From: Holophagaceae bacterium
Lineage (GTDB): Bacteria; Acidobacteriota; Holophagae; Holophagales; Holophagaceae
NCBI GenBank assembly: GCA_021286765.1
Contig: JAJTBS010000002.1
Coordinates: 372,001-436,000, forward strand
DNA: 64,000 nt
Direction of reading: 5' to 3'
Position numbers and translations under genes: made by a program. The notes under the pieces are model-generated. The model was not told where the DNA came from. It made no database searches and saw nothing but the letters and a program-made list of their open reading frames with translations. Below, one piece after another: positions 37,917 through 46,883 of this stretch. How positions within the stretch are numbered: position 1 is the stretch's first letter; each line of letters starts with the position of its first letter.

Positions 37917-38983
37917 AGAGTCTCCACTTTCCCGCCTCGCCACACCATGAACCGCCCCTCGTGGGCCCAGGGCAGGGCGATGCCATTGGCCTCGACTTCG
38001 TGGGTGTGGAAGTGGCCCGTGAGGAAGGTGGTGCCGGGGCGAGCTTCGGCGGCGGCCCGGAAGGCCTGCCGCGGGAACGCCAGCTTGTAGGCGCTGTTGG
38101 TGGTGCGGAGCTTCTGCTCCATCCAGGTGGACACCCGGCGGGCGGTGCTGCCGGGCATCAGCCGGAACAGCAGCCAGAGGAGGCCGGAGCGCGAGACCAG
38201 ATTCCATAGCCGGTACTGCCGGTCCGCCGTGTTGACGAGGTCGCCGTGCTCCCAGGTCAGGGCCTCGCCTTCGAGCGCGCCGCCGATGCCTTCCCCCAGG
38301 AGGTCGAACCCATCGGCGTGCCGGTCGAGGAAGTACTCGCGGTTGCCCAGCCACAGCCCCACCCACCGACCCGCGGTCCTGCGGCCCCGGACCCAGTCCA
38401 GGAAGGCCCGCTGGGCGGCACTCTCCATGCCGGGCATGCCGACCCACACATCGAACACATCGCCCAGGAAGAGCCAGTCGGCTTCCGGGAAGCGCGTGGT
38501 GGCCGCCTCGAGGCCCGTGAGCTCCGCTGCCCAGTGGGGGTCGGCCACAAGGATCAGATCCCGGGAGGCATCCGAGCGCCGCGTTGCGCCGCGCCACCAG
38601 GACAGCGCGGCCAGGTGGCGCGTGAACAGGAGGTGGAGGCTGCTGGCCAGCAGACCCAGGCCGCCACCCAGGACATCGGCCACCCAATCGCCGAGCTCGC
38701 AGGCGCGGCCGGGCACGAAGCTCTGGTGCCACTCGTCCGTGGCGCCGAACGCGGCCAACAGCCCGAAGACCAGCAGGTGCCTCCGGTACATGGGCAAGTC
38801 CGGCCGGTTGTGTCGGGTCGCCAGGTCCAGGGCCCAGGCGAGGATCCCGAACATCGCGGCATGGGCCACCTTGTCCAGGGGCGGCGGCAGCTGGAGGCCG
38901 CCTGGATAGTGCGACTGGGAACTCAGCCAGACGATGGCCGCAGCCACCGCCAGGGGAAGGATCCAGAGCCAACGCTTGTGCAT
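37913..38983 (-). CDS. Fusion of a VanZ-like membrane domain and an LpxH-like metallophosphatase
   Basis: 356 residues from the ATG at 38983. Residues 1 to about 130 are a VanZ-like four-helix domain (WILPLAVAAAIVWLSSQSHY, DKVAHAAMFGILAWALDLA, FGATDEWHQSFVPGRACELG, DVLGGGLGLLASSLHLLF). From about 140 a calcineurin-type phosphoesterase follows with all metal sites: ILVADPHW, WLFLGDVFDVWVG, LGNREYFLD, WEHGDLVN and LTGHFHTHE. The TADRQYRLWNLVSRSG region is close to UDP-2,3-diacylglucosamine hydrolase (LpxH). I infer an inner-membrane lipid A enzyme with a VanZ anchor. The longer frame to 39244 is not supported. Confidence 0.8.
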   Translation of the reverse strand: MHKRWLWILPLAVAAAIVWLSSQSHYPGGLQLPPPLDKVAHAAMFGILAWALDLATRHNRPDLPMYRRHLLVFGLLAAFGATDEWHQSFVPGRACELGDWVADVLGGGLGLLASSLHLLFTRHLAALSWWRGATRRSDASRDLILVADPHWAAELTGLEAATTRFPEADWLFLGDVFDVWVGMPGMESAAQRAFLDWVRGRRTAGRWVGLWLGNREYFLDRHADGFDLLGEGIGGALEGEALTWEHGDLVNTADRQYRLWNLVSRSGLLWLLFRLMPGSTARRVSTWMEQKLRTTNSAYKLAFPRQAFRAAAEARPGTTFLTGHFHTHEVEANGIALPWAHEGRFMVWRGGKVETL

Positions 38984-39074
38984 GCCCCATCCAACCATAG
39001 GCCGGGTTCGGAAGCGAACCCGGCAGCTGCGGGCGGGCAGAAAAGACCCGCTTATGGCCTTCTCAAGCCGCTTC

Positions 39075-39092
39075 TTAACATCAATTAACTTG
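39075..39092 (+). promoter_or_regulatory. TTAAC-N5-TTAAC direct-repeat box upstream of gene at 39135
   Basis: Reads CTTAACATCAATTAACTTG, then AGAA. Same spacing, tail and orientation relative to the gene as the boxes before both M4 protease genes. 46 nt separate its second repeat from the start codon. Confidence 0.55.
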
Positions 39093-39134
39093 AGAACCGA
39101 TGGGTTGGCTGAGCAGATGATTCCAGAGGTTTCC

Positions 39135-39389
39135 ATGCAGTTGACGTCCCACGACCGTTGCGTGCTCCACCTGGCCTCCCGGGATGCCGAAGGACGGCTC
39201 GGCTTCTTCCTCGATGAAGAGGGCGTGGTCTCGCTGCTGGGCAAGGGCGAGACCCAGGCCGTGCCGGCCGGGGAATCGCTGCCGAAGCTGGAGGAGGGCG
39301 GCCTCCTGAGCCTGGACCTCAGCCACTCCTACGTGCTCACGCCGAAGGGCTGGGAGACGGTCCAGGCGCTGGTGGCGCTGGCCTCCTGA
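39135..39389 (+). CDS. Small protein of unknown function (84 aa)
   Basis: 84 residues from the ATG at 39135, with AGAGG 5 nt upstream; the open frame extends further upstream but into clearly non-coding sequence. The protein is mixed alpha/beta (CVLHLASRDAEGRLGFFLDE, GLLSLDLSHSYVLTPKGWET). The last part could be a short winged-helix-like element. I do not recognise the family. Its position next to the direct-repeat box suggests regulated expression. Confidence 0.6.
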   Translation: MQLTSHDRCVLHLASRDAEGRLGFFLDEEGVVSLLGKGETQAVPAGESLPKLEEGGLLSLDLSHSYVLTPKGWETVQALVALAS

Positions 39390-39394
39390 GACAA

Positions 39395-39480
39395 GCCTGC
39401 CACCGGCAGGCCGGATTCAGCCGTTGGGACGCTGCAGCCTGCCGTCGGCGCTGCCGGTGGGACAGCTCGGCCTGTGAGGG
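39395..39480 (+). other. Structured leader before the 39506 gene
   Basis: CCACCGGCA (39399-39407) pairs with TGCCGGTGG further on, closing a stem around about 45 nt. Inside are GGGACGCTGCAGCCTG and, just outside, GGGACAGCTCGGCCTG, two similar units. The loop bases expected of a cyclic-di-GMP riboswitch are absent, so this is only called a structured leader. Confidence 0.35.
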
Positions 39481-39505
39481 CGATCATTCCGGCAAGGAGG
39501 AGGCC

Positions 39506-40780
39506 ATGAACCCCTGGATGCCCGCACTCTGCGCCCTCACGCTGGCCACCCCACTGATCACCCAGGAACCTTCCCGACGGCCTGGGCCACCCAGGGAAAG
39601 CCGCGACGAGCCTGGAGGGCGCCGGGGCTCCCGGCCTCGCTACTCCCTGGAGCAGGCGACCTCGGACCGGGCGCAGCTCACCACCATCGCTTTCAATGGG
39701 CTGGCCTTCCTCACCGGGGACTTCGGGAGCGCCAGCTTCATCCCGCCAGGCAAGGTGGCGGACTTCTTCGGGTTCCAGCATCTGCGAGATCTGGATGAGG
39801 GGGAAAAAGGGCACAACCCCATGTTCCTGGACCGGATCGCCGGGAACCTCCTCCGGCTGCTCACGGAGGAGCAGCGTCGACAGTTCCAGCGCGCGGCGGA
39901 GGCCGAGGCGCCCATGATGGAAGACCTCGCCCGGGCCCGCCTGAAGCTCGTGGCTGCCTACTGGCAGAGCCTGACGGAGAATCGGGCCCTGGCGCCCGAG
40001 GCGGTCCGGTCCTATACCGCCGACCTGTTCGCCCGGGATGCGGCCCTGTCACTGCATAGGGCGCGGACGTTCTCCACCGTCCACCGCTCGCTCTCGGCGA
40101 GCCAGCGCCAAGCGCTCGCCGCGCTGCCCCATGGCCGGGTGCTGGGCTGGCCTGCGGTGGATCGCGAGGACCTGCGCGACTTGCGGCCAAGGGGGGCGGG
40201 CAAGCTCGCCAGCGTGGCCTTCATGACTCTGGCGAGCGAGTATTACAGCTGGGTCACAGGCGACGCGGAGAAGGACGCCTATTTTTGTCCTGAGCGGCAC
40301 GGCACCTACTTCGGCGGTTTCTACCTCAAGGACATGCCCATCATGGGGCAGCGGGACATGGACATCCCGACCTCCCTCACGGGCGATCAGGGCGAAGCTT
40401 TCCTGTCTCTGCTCACCCCTGCCCAGCGGGCGGCCTTCCAGTCCGCGCTGGAGCGTCAACGTCCAGCGCTCCAGGGAATCGTGGAAGTCCGGCGCCAGAT
40501 GGCCCGGGCGCTGCGCCGCGGCCTGGAGGGGACCAGCCCTGACGAGAGTGCCGTGGTGGAGTTGGGACGCAAGTATGGTCGTCTGGACGCTGACCTGGCG
40601 CTCGCCCATCTGGGGGCCTTTGCGGCCGTCCAGCGCAGCGCCACTCCTGAGCAATTCCGCCAGTTCCGGCAGCTGCGGGGCGCCGTGCCCGACGAGCGCG
40701 GCCAGGCCTTTCTCTATAGCGATCGCATGCGGCTCGACCGGCTTCCGGACACTCGGGACCTCTTCCAGGCCGCACCGTAA
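39506..40780 (+). CDS. Secreted protein with unrecognised PPGKVAD / CPERHG domain
   Basis: 424 residues with a signal peptide (MNPWMPALCALTLATPLITQ) and a Pro/Arg-rich linker to about residue 45. The rest is one domain with the landmarks FNGLAFLTGDFGSASFIPPG, KVADFFGFQHLRDLDEGEKG, HNPMF and, later, YFCPERHGTYFGGFYLKDMP. The same landmarks occur at the C-terminus of the next gene product, defining a shared domain of about 380 residues. Conserved Cys, His and Glu around CPERHG could bind a metal or haem-like cofactor. Strong ribosome site (AAGGAGGAGG). The family is not one I can name. Confidence 0.72.
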   Translation: MNPWMPALCALTLATPLITQEPSRRPGPPRESRDEPGGRRGSRPRYSLEQATSDRAQLTTIAFNGLAFLTGDFGSASFIPPGKVADFFGFQHLRDLDEGEKGHNPMFLDRIAGNLLRLLTEEQRRQFQRAAEAEAPMMEDLARARLKLVAAYWQSLTENRALAPEAVRSYTADLFARDAALSLHRARTFSTVHRSLSASQRQALAALPHGRVLGWPAVDREDLRDLRPRGAGKLASVAFMTLASEYYSWVTGDAEKDAYFCPERHGTYFGGFYLKDMPIMGQRDMDIPTSLTGDQGEAFLSLLTPAQRAAFQSALERQRPALQGIVEVRRQMARALRRGLEGTSPDESAVVELGRKYGRLDADLALAHLGAFAAVQRSATPEQFRQFRQLRGAVPDERGQAFLYSDRMRLDRLPDTRDLFQAAP

Positions 40781-40808
40781 CCTCGGACCAGGTCGGATCG
40801 CACCAAAG

Positions 40809-40843
40809 GTGGCGGGTCTCCCTCCTCGGGAGGGGCCCGCCAC
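40809..40843 (+). terminator. Terminator-like hairpin after gene 39506
   Basis: GTGGCGGG / CCCGCCAC outer stem enclosing CCCTCC / GGAGGG inner stem, followed by CGGTCGTTTC, a weak T-run. It lies 29 nt after the stop codon. Confidence 0.6.
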
Positions 40844-41065
40844 GGTCGTTTCCCGAAGATGCAGCCTGGGCGGTGGGGGCGCTGCCCGCCAGCCGCGCTG
40901 CCGGCGGGACGCCGTCCCGCGGTTCCGGGGCGGGATTCTGCCGTTCGGCCACGGAATCCCGGCGGCCGCCCAAGGTGGTGGAGGCCAGGAAGCCCAGGGC
41001 CGATGGTGGATGCAGCTCGGCTCCGGAGTTCCGAAGCCACCCACCTGTCCACCTTTGGAGGGATC

Positions 41066-43648
41066 ATGCGTCCGCTCCCGTTCCTGTCCATCGTCCTCGG
41101 TTCGCTGGCCCTCCTGGCCGCTCTCGCCTGCGGAGGCGCGAGCGCCTCGAAAACCGCCGCACCTGTGGCGGCATTCACTGTGTCCCCAGGAAGCCCCATC
41201 GCGGGCCAGGACGTCACTTTCACCGATGCCACCACTGGCTCGCCCACGACCTGGTCCTGGTCCTTCGGCGACGGGGTCACCAGCAGCGTACAGAACCCGA
41301 GCCACACCTTCGCGGCAGCAGGCACCTATGCGGTGAGCCTCACCGCCACCAATGCCGGGGGCTCTCACTCCGCCTCCAGGAGCGTCACCGTGGCCCCCGC
41401 GGGCACCTTCACGCTCGCCAGCAGTGCGGTGGCCAACGGCGGGGCTCTGCCGATCGACTACACCACGGATGGCAGCGGGGCCTCCCCCGACCTGACCTGG
41501 GGCAACGCTCCGGCCGGTACGAAGGCCTTCGCCCTCTTGCTGAGCACCCTGCCCGGTGACGGGACGACGCTCTACAACTGGGTGCTCTACAACATTCCGG
41601 CCCAGGCCACGGGTTTGGCCAGGAACAGCAGTGGCGGAGCCACCGCCGGTGCGAGCGGGCACACCCTCACGATCCCCGCCACGGGCTACGCGCCACCGCA
41701 GTCCGAGGGCCCCGGCACCAAAACCTACACCTTCACCGTCTACGCCCTGTCCGGCAATCCCAGCCTGCCCGCGGATCCTTCGCAGGTGACGGGTGCGGTC
41801 CTGAGCCAGGCCATCTCAGGTATGACGCTCGGCACCGCCAAGCTGGAAGCAACCTATGCCCGCCAGGCTCCCACCGCCGCCTTCACCGCAGCGACCAAGG
41901 GCCTCACCGTGACCTTCACCAACGCCTCCGGTCTGAGCGCCACCGGCTGGTCCTGGAACTTTGGCGACGGCACCACCAGTACGGACCCGAACCCGGTGCA
42001 TACCTATGCCACAGCCGGGAACTACGCCGTCTCTCTCACGGCCACCAACGCCTTCGGAACCTCCTCTCCGAGCACCCGGACTGTGACTCCCGAAGCCACT
42101 TCAGCACCAGTGGCCGGGTACTCCTACCTCTCTGCCTCCGGTAGCAGCACGCTGCTCCGGAGCGGCCATGCGATCCGCTTCACGGACACGACGGTGGGGG
42201 TGCCATCCTCCTGGAGTTGGACCTTTGGCGATGGCACCACCAGCACGGAGCAGAACCCGGTCCACATCTTCGCCGTGCCCGCTGCGGCCGGACCGGACAA
42301 CACCCAGAGCTTCACGGTGAGCCTCACGGCCGGCAATGCCCTGGGCACCAGCACCAAGACCCAGACCGTCGTGGTCCACCAGCCGGAGTTCAACCTCTAC
42401 CAGGGCATCTCCGACGAGGCGCAGAGCAAGACGGTCTCCTTCTCGGGGTTCGCCCTCCTCACCGGGAACCTGAATGCCCAGACCTTCTTCCCTCCGGGGA
42501 AGGTGGCCGACTACACGGGCTTCCAGTACCTGCGTGACAACGACCCAAGCGGAATGGGACACAACACCAGCTTTGTGACCCGCGTGGCCTGCAACGTCAT
42601 CAACATCCTCACCACCGACCAGCTCAACCAGCTGGCCACCCTGGCCACCAGTCAGGCAGCGGGCTTCCGGCTTTACGGCTACAAGCGCTACACGCTCATG
42701 AAGGCCTTCCGGCGGCTCCAGGAGGGTGACCTCCCCACCGGCACCACGGGGCTCAACGTCGACACGATCAAGGCCTATTCCAACGCCCTCTACCAGATCG
42801 ATGGCCAGATCAGCTACGACCGCGCCCTGCTCTACGCCAGCATCATCAAGGGGATGAGCCCCCAGCAGCTGGACTACCTGGACGCCATGAAGGGTAGGGG
42901 CTGGGCGAACTGGCCAGATGTCACCATGGACACCGTCCGGAACAAGATGAGCACCCTGCCCAAGGATGTGAACGTCCTGGTGATGACCTATGCGGGGGAC
43001 ATCTACAGCTGGTACGCAGGCTCGGTGGAGGCAGACGTGTATTTCTGCCCAGAGCGCCACGGAACCTACTACGGGGGCTTCTACATGAAGGATGCCCCGG
43101 CCATCGGACACGAGGGCTACAGCATCAGCACGACCCTCACCGCAGAGGCGGGCGGCGTGCTCCTCGGACTGGATTCCTCCAACAAGAGCGCCATCGGAAA
43201 GGCACCCTATTTCATCACCCAGTCCCAGGCGGACCTGATGGCGGGTCTTGCCACGACCCAGAAGAGCAACCTCTGGGTGGGGAGTACCAACATCGTCTCC
43301 ATCCGAACCCAGATCGCCACGCTCCTCCGGAGCCTGCTCCTCCCCGGCACGGATGCCAGTGCGGTGAAGTCCCAGGTGCTTGCCCTCTCGGGGACCTACG
43401 GTGAACTGGATGGAGAGAACAACTACAACTACGCCAAGGTGTTCGCGGCTTTCGGCAAGTCGCTCTCCACCACCCAGACGACCGCTCTGCAGTCCCTTCG
43501 GAGCTCGATCATGAAGGGCACCTACGCGGACGGCACGGCCTTCGACTTCACCAACTGCACGACCTACTACCTCTACTCAGACATCGTCACCTCGGCTGAT
43601 ATCGCGAACTATGTCGATCCATTGGCGACCGCCCCGCTGTTCAAGTAG
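41066..43648 (+). CDS. Lipoprotein with PKD, PEBP (YbhB) and PPGKVAD/CPERHG domains
   Basis: 860 residues from the ATG at 41066 (GGAGGG 5 nt upstream). Lipobox-like ALAC with Cys22. Order: PKD 1 (about 33-112, TTWSWSFGDGVTSS), a PEBP/YbhB domain (about 113-260, SPDLTWGNAPAGTKAFALLL, YAPPQSEGPGTKTYTFTVYA), PKD 2 (WSWNFGDGTTSTDPNP), PKD 3 (SSWSWTFGDGTTSTEQNP), then from about 450 the same domain as in the preceding protein (FFPPGKVADYTGFQYLRDND, YFCPERHGTYYGGFYMKDAP). PKD modules are usually surface spacers. The combination looks new to me. Confidence 0.78.
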   Translation: MRPLPFLSIVLGSLALLAALACGGASASKTAAPVAAFTVSPGSPIAGQDVTFTDATTGSPTTWSWSFGDGVTSSVQNPSHTFAAAGTYAVSLTATNAGGSHSASRSVTVAPAGTFTLASSAVANGGALPIDYTTDGSGASPDLTWGNAPAGTKAFALLLSTLPGDGTTLYNWVLYNIPAQATGLARNSSGGATAGASGHTLTIPATGYAPPQSEGPGTKTYTFTVYALSGNPSLPADPSQVTGAVLSQAISGMTLGTAKLEATYARQAPTAAFTAATKGLTVTFTNASGLSATGWSWNFGDGTTSTDPNPVHTYATAGNYAVSLTATNAFGTSSPSTRTVTPEATSAPVAGYSYLSASGSSTLLRSGHAIRFTDTTVGVPSSWSWTFGDGTTSTEQNPVHIFAVPAAAGPDNTQSFTVSLTAGNALGTSTKTQTVVVHQPEFNLYQGISDEAQSKTVSFSGFALLTGNLNAQTFFPPGKVADYTGFQYLRDNDPSGMGHNTSFVTRVACNVINILTTDQLNQLATLATSQAAGFRLYGYKRYTLMKAFRRLQEGDLPTGTTGLNVDTIKAYSNALYQIDGQISYDRALLYASIIKGMSPQQLDYLDAMKGRGWANWPDVTMDTVRNKMSTLPKDVNVLVMTYAGDIYSWYAGSVEADVYFCPERHGTYYGGFYMKDAPAIGHEGYSISTTLTAEAGGVLLGLDSSNKSAIGKAPYFITQSQADLMAGLATTQKSNLWVGSTNIVSIRTQIATLLRSLLLPGTDASAVKSQVLALSGTYGELDGENNYNYAKVFAAFGKSLSTTQTTALQSLRSSIMKGTYADGTAFDFTNCTTYYLYSDIVTSADIANYVDPLATAPLFK

Positions 43649-43724
43649 CCCGCCACCGGGAGGAACCCTCTCCATACCCGTCCTGCGCTCCCCCCTGAAA
43701 CTTCCTTCTTCGAGCCCTGATGCC

Positions 43725-45206
43725 ATGCCCCTCCGACGGACCTCCCTGATCCGCCTCCTGGCACCCGCCGCCGCCCTCGCCGCATGGTTCTCATGCGGAG
43801 GGGGCGGCGGGGCCTCGTCACCCCCTCCGGTTCCACCCCCGGCCCAGACCTTCCAGGGGTCGATCATCCTCGGAGCCCCCACCGGCTCCACCATCCTGCT
43901 GAATGTGCATTGCCCCGGGCAATCCGGGTCGGTCCAGGCACAGGCGGGCACGGGGGGCGGAAGCTATCCGTTCCAGTCTGCTGAAACCGCGATCACGGCC
44001 GGGGTCCCCGTGACCCTGACCCTGGACGGTCTCCAGGCGGACACGGCCTACACCTACCGGATCACCCTGAAGACCGCACAGGGGAGCGCCGCCTCTCCGG
44101 AAGGGCGCTTCCATACGGCGAGGCCGGTGGGGTCAACCTTCTCCTTCTGCGTGCAGGCCGATTCCCACCTGGACGAGAACTCGGACCTGGCCGTCTACCA
44201 GCGCACCCTGGGAAACGTCGCAGCGGACATGCCGGACTTCCACATCGATCTGGGCGACACCTTCATGTGCGAGAAGCACTCCTTGCCGCTGACCGCGGTG
44301 CTGGAGACCGCCAGGGACGAAGGCACGGTGCGGGCCCGCTATGCCTATGAGCGCGGGAACTTCGGCCTGGTGGCGCCCTCCGCGCCGCTCTTCCTGGTGA
44401 ACGGCAACCATGAGGGTGAGGCCGGCTGGATGGCCAATGGGACCGGGCAGTCACTGGCCGTCTGGACCGCCAACGCCCGGAAGACCTACTATGCCAACCC
44501 TGTGCCGGACGCGTTCTACACCGGGGACGCCAGCGCCACCCCCTTCGTGGGCCTGAGGGCGTCCTACTATGCCTGGACCTGGGGCGACGCGCTGTTCGTG
44601 GTGCTGGATCCCTTCTGGCACAGCACCCGGCAGCCCAGCCAGAACGGATGGAACCTGACGCTGGGGAATGCCCAGTACGCCTGGCTCCAGCAGACCCTCG
44701 CGGGAAGCGGTGCCCGGTACAAGTTCGTCTTCATCCACAACCTGGTCGGCGGACTGGACGGCCAGATGCGTGGCGGCATCGAGGCCGCCCCTTACTTCGA
44801 GTGGGGTGGGCTGAACCCTGACGGCAGCCTCGGCTTCGCCGCCAACCGCCCAGGGTGGACTCTGCCCATCCATGAGCTGTTGGTTCAGAACGGCGTCACC
44901 GCCGTGTTCCACGGGCATGACCACCTCTATGCGAAGCAGGTGCTGGACGGCATCGTGTACCAGGAGGTTCCCCAGCCCAGCGCGGTGAACTTCCAGAGCG
45001 GTCCCAGCCTGGCCACGGCCTACCACTACACCAGCGGCACCATTCTCAGCAGCTCCGGCCACCTTCGTGTCACCGTGTCCCCTGCGGGGGTGACCGCGAA
45101 GTACGTGCGCGCCTGGCTTCCCGGCCAGGAGTCGGCCACCCGCAAGAACGGGCAGGTGGATGACGTCTGGACTGTGCCCGCCCTGGCGGCCCGGAGGCAG
45201 CGATGA
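43725..45206 (+). CDS. Secreted/lipoprotein purple-acid-phosphatase-like metallophosphatase
   Basis: 493 residues. N-terminal signal (LIRLLAPAAALAAWFSCGGG; Cys possibly lipidated). A fibronectin-like domain (about 45-145, ending in EGRFHTARPVGSTF) precedes the metallophosphoesterase: FCVQADSHLDE (DxH), FHIDLGDTFMC (GDxx), FLVNGNHEGE (GNHE), FVFIHNLVGG and VFHGHDHLYAKQ (GHxH). All metal ligands are present. It is expected to release phosphate from organic phosphoesters outside the cell. Stop overlaps the start of the next, similar gene. Confidence 0.85.
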   Translation: MPLRRTSLIRLLAPAAALAAWFSCGGGGGASSPPPVPPPAQTFQGSIILGAPTGSTILLNVHCPGQSGSVQAQAGTGGGSYPFQSAETAITAGVPVTLTLDGLQADTAYTYRITLKTAQGSAASPEGRFHTARPVGSTFSFCVQADSHLDENSDLAVYQRTLGNVAADMPDFHIDLGDTFMCEKHSLPLTAVLETARDEGTVRARYAYERGNFGLVAPSAPLFLVNGNHEGEAGWMANGTGQSLAVWTANARKTYYANPVPDAFYTGDASATPFVGLRASYYAWTWGDALFVVLDPFWHSTRQPSQNGWNLTLGNAQYAWLQQTLAGSGARYKFVFIHNLVGGLDGQMRGGIEAAPYFEWGGLNPDGSLGFAANRPGWTLPIHELLVQNGVTAVFHGHDHLYAKQVLDGIVYQEVPQPSAVNFQSGPSLATAYHYTSGTILSSSGHLRVTVSPAGVTAKYVRAWLPGQESATRKNGQVDDVWTVPALAARRQR

Positions 45207-46879
45207 GGCGGTCCAGGCTCGCCGTCACCCTGGGGTGGCTCCTGCTGGCGCTGGCCTGCAACCGGAGCGGCGGTGGAGGGAGCGCCCCGGTTGCGCCTGC
45301 GGCTGCCTTCACCGTGGCGCCGGCCTCGCCAGTGGCGGGCGCCACGGTCCAGTTCACCGACACCAGCGCAGGCGCTCCCACCACGTGGTCATGGAGCTTT
45401 GGGGACGGCTCCGGCAGTCCCAGCCAGCACCCGAATCATGTCTTTGCCCAACCCGGCACGTACAGCGTGACCCTCACCGTCTCGAATGCCGGGGGTACCG
45501 CAAGTCTCAGCCGCACCCTGGCTGTCGAGGCCCCGGGGGTGGGCACCGCCTTCACCGGCAATGTGGTTCTGGGTAGCCCCACGACCAGCAGCGTCCATGC
45601 CGTCGTGTATGCCCCCGACCAGGCAGGGGCGGTGCGGATTGCCTATGGCGCTGGCGGGCTCTTGGACCGCCAGACCGCGACCGTGCCCCTCTCGCCCGCC
45701 ACGCCCCTGGACCTGATTCTGGAGGGCCTGCCTCCGGACTCGGCCTGCAACTACCGGCTGATGTTCCAGGCCGCCGGCGGGGCTGAGGGTGTGGCCTTGG
45801 AGGGGCGTTTCCGCACGGCCCGTTCACCCGGAGCCAGCTTCACCTTCTGCCTTCAGGGCGACTCCCATCCCGAGCGGGAGGGCAAGGAGTTCAGCCCCGA
45901 ACTGTACCGGCGAACCCTTGCCACGGCTGCGGCAGACCGGCCGGACTTCTACCTGGCCCTGGGCGACGACTTCAGCGTGGATACCCTGAATCCGCTCACG
46001 GTGACCCAGGCTCAGGTGGTGCAACGCTACACCTTGCAGCGGCCCTATCTGGGCATCATCGGGTCGGTGGCGCCGGTATTCCTGGTCAACGGCAACCACG
46101 AGCAGGCCGCCCGCTACTTGCTGGACGGAACCCCCGGCAACGTGGCCGTCTGGGCCCAGAACGCACGAAACGCCCACTACGCCCAGCCCGCGCCGGACGG
46201 GTTTTACACGGGCAATCCAGAGCAGGTTCCCTTCATCGGCCTTCTGCGCAACCACTATGCCTGGACCTGGGGTGATGCCCTGTTCGTGGTGCTCGACCCG
46301 TACTGGAGTTCGCCGGTCTGCGTGGACAATCCGTTCTACGGCGGTTCCAAGCACGGGAACCTGTGGGACGTCACCCACGGTGACGCCCAGTATCAGTGGC
46401 TCAAGACCACCCTTGAGCAGAGCCGCGCCACCTACAAGTTCGTCTTCGCCCACCACGTGCTGGGCACCCAACGGGGTGGGGTTGAACTGGCCACTCAGTA
46501 CGAATGGGGTGGCTACAGTGGCAACGGTGTCTGGGGGCTCTCGGCCTACCGTCCCACCTGGACCGCCTCCATCCATCAGCTCTTGGTGGCGAACAAGGTG
46601 ACGGCCTTCTTCCAGGGGCACGACCACATCTGGGTCCGCCAGGCCCTGGATGGCGTGACCTACCAGACCCTCAGCGAGCCGGCCGACCCCTTCTATGCGC
46701 TCTATAATGCCGATGCCTACCTCAGCGGCGACCGCTTCCCCAATTCCGGCTACACGCGGGTCACCGTGGCACCAGGTGGTGTGACCGTATCCTATGTGCG
46801 TTGCTACCTGCCGGCGGACGAAGGGCCCGGGAAGATGAACGGACAGCTCGCCTTCTCCTACACCCTGCCTCCCCGGTGA
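45203..46879 (+). CDS. PKD-containing lipoprotein metallophosphatase, paralogue of the preceding gene
   Basis: 558 residues; starts by a 4-nt ATGA overlap. Lipobox LLALAC. One PKD domain (about 35-115, TTWSWSFGDGSGSPSQHPNH), a fibronectin-like domain, and a metallophosphoesterase with FCLQGDSHPERE, YLALGDDFSVD, FLVNGNHEQA, FVFAHHVLG and FFQGHDHIWVRQ. Shares YAWTWGDALFVVLDPYW with its neighbour (YAWTWGDALFVVLDPFW), so the two arose by duplication, one gaining the PKD spacer. Confidence 0.85.
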   Translation: MRRSRLAVTLGWLLLALACNRSGGGGSAPVAPAAAFTVAPASPVAGATVQFTDTSAGAPTTWSWSFGDGSGSPSQHPNHVFAQPGTYSVTLTVSNAGGTASLSRTLAVEAPGVGTAFTGNVVLGSPTTSSVHAVVYAPDQAGAVRIAYGAGGLLDRQTATVPLSPATPLDLILEGLPPDSACNYRLMFQAAGGAEGVALEGRFRTARSPGASFTFCLQGDSHPEREGKEFSPELYRRTLATAAADRPDFYLALGDDFSVDTLNPLTVTQAQVVQRYTLQRPYLGIIGSVAPVFLVNGNHEQAARYLLDGTPGNVAVWAQNARNAHYAQPAPDGFYTGNPEQVPFIGLLRNHYAWTWGDALFVVLDPYWSSPVCVDNPFYGGSKHGNLWDVTHGDAQYQWLKTTLEQSRATYKFVFAHHVLGTQRGGVELATQYEWGGYSGNGVWGLSAYRPTWTASIHQLLVANKVTAFFQGHDHIWVRQALDGVTYQTLSEPADPFYALYNADAYLSGDRFPNSGYTRVTVAPGGVTVSYVRCYLPADEGPGKMNGQLAFSYTLPPR

Positions 46880-46883
46880 CCCC

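Noticed and set aside
39395-39480. Possible cyclic-di-GMP (GEMM) riboswitch because of GGGACGC...AGCC
   Set aside because: The obligatory GGCAAA-type and GAAA tetraloop elements are absent.
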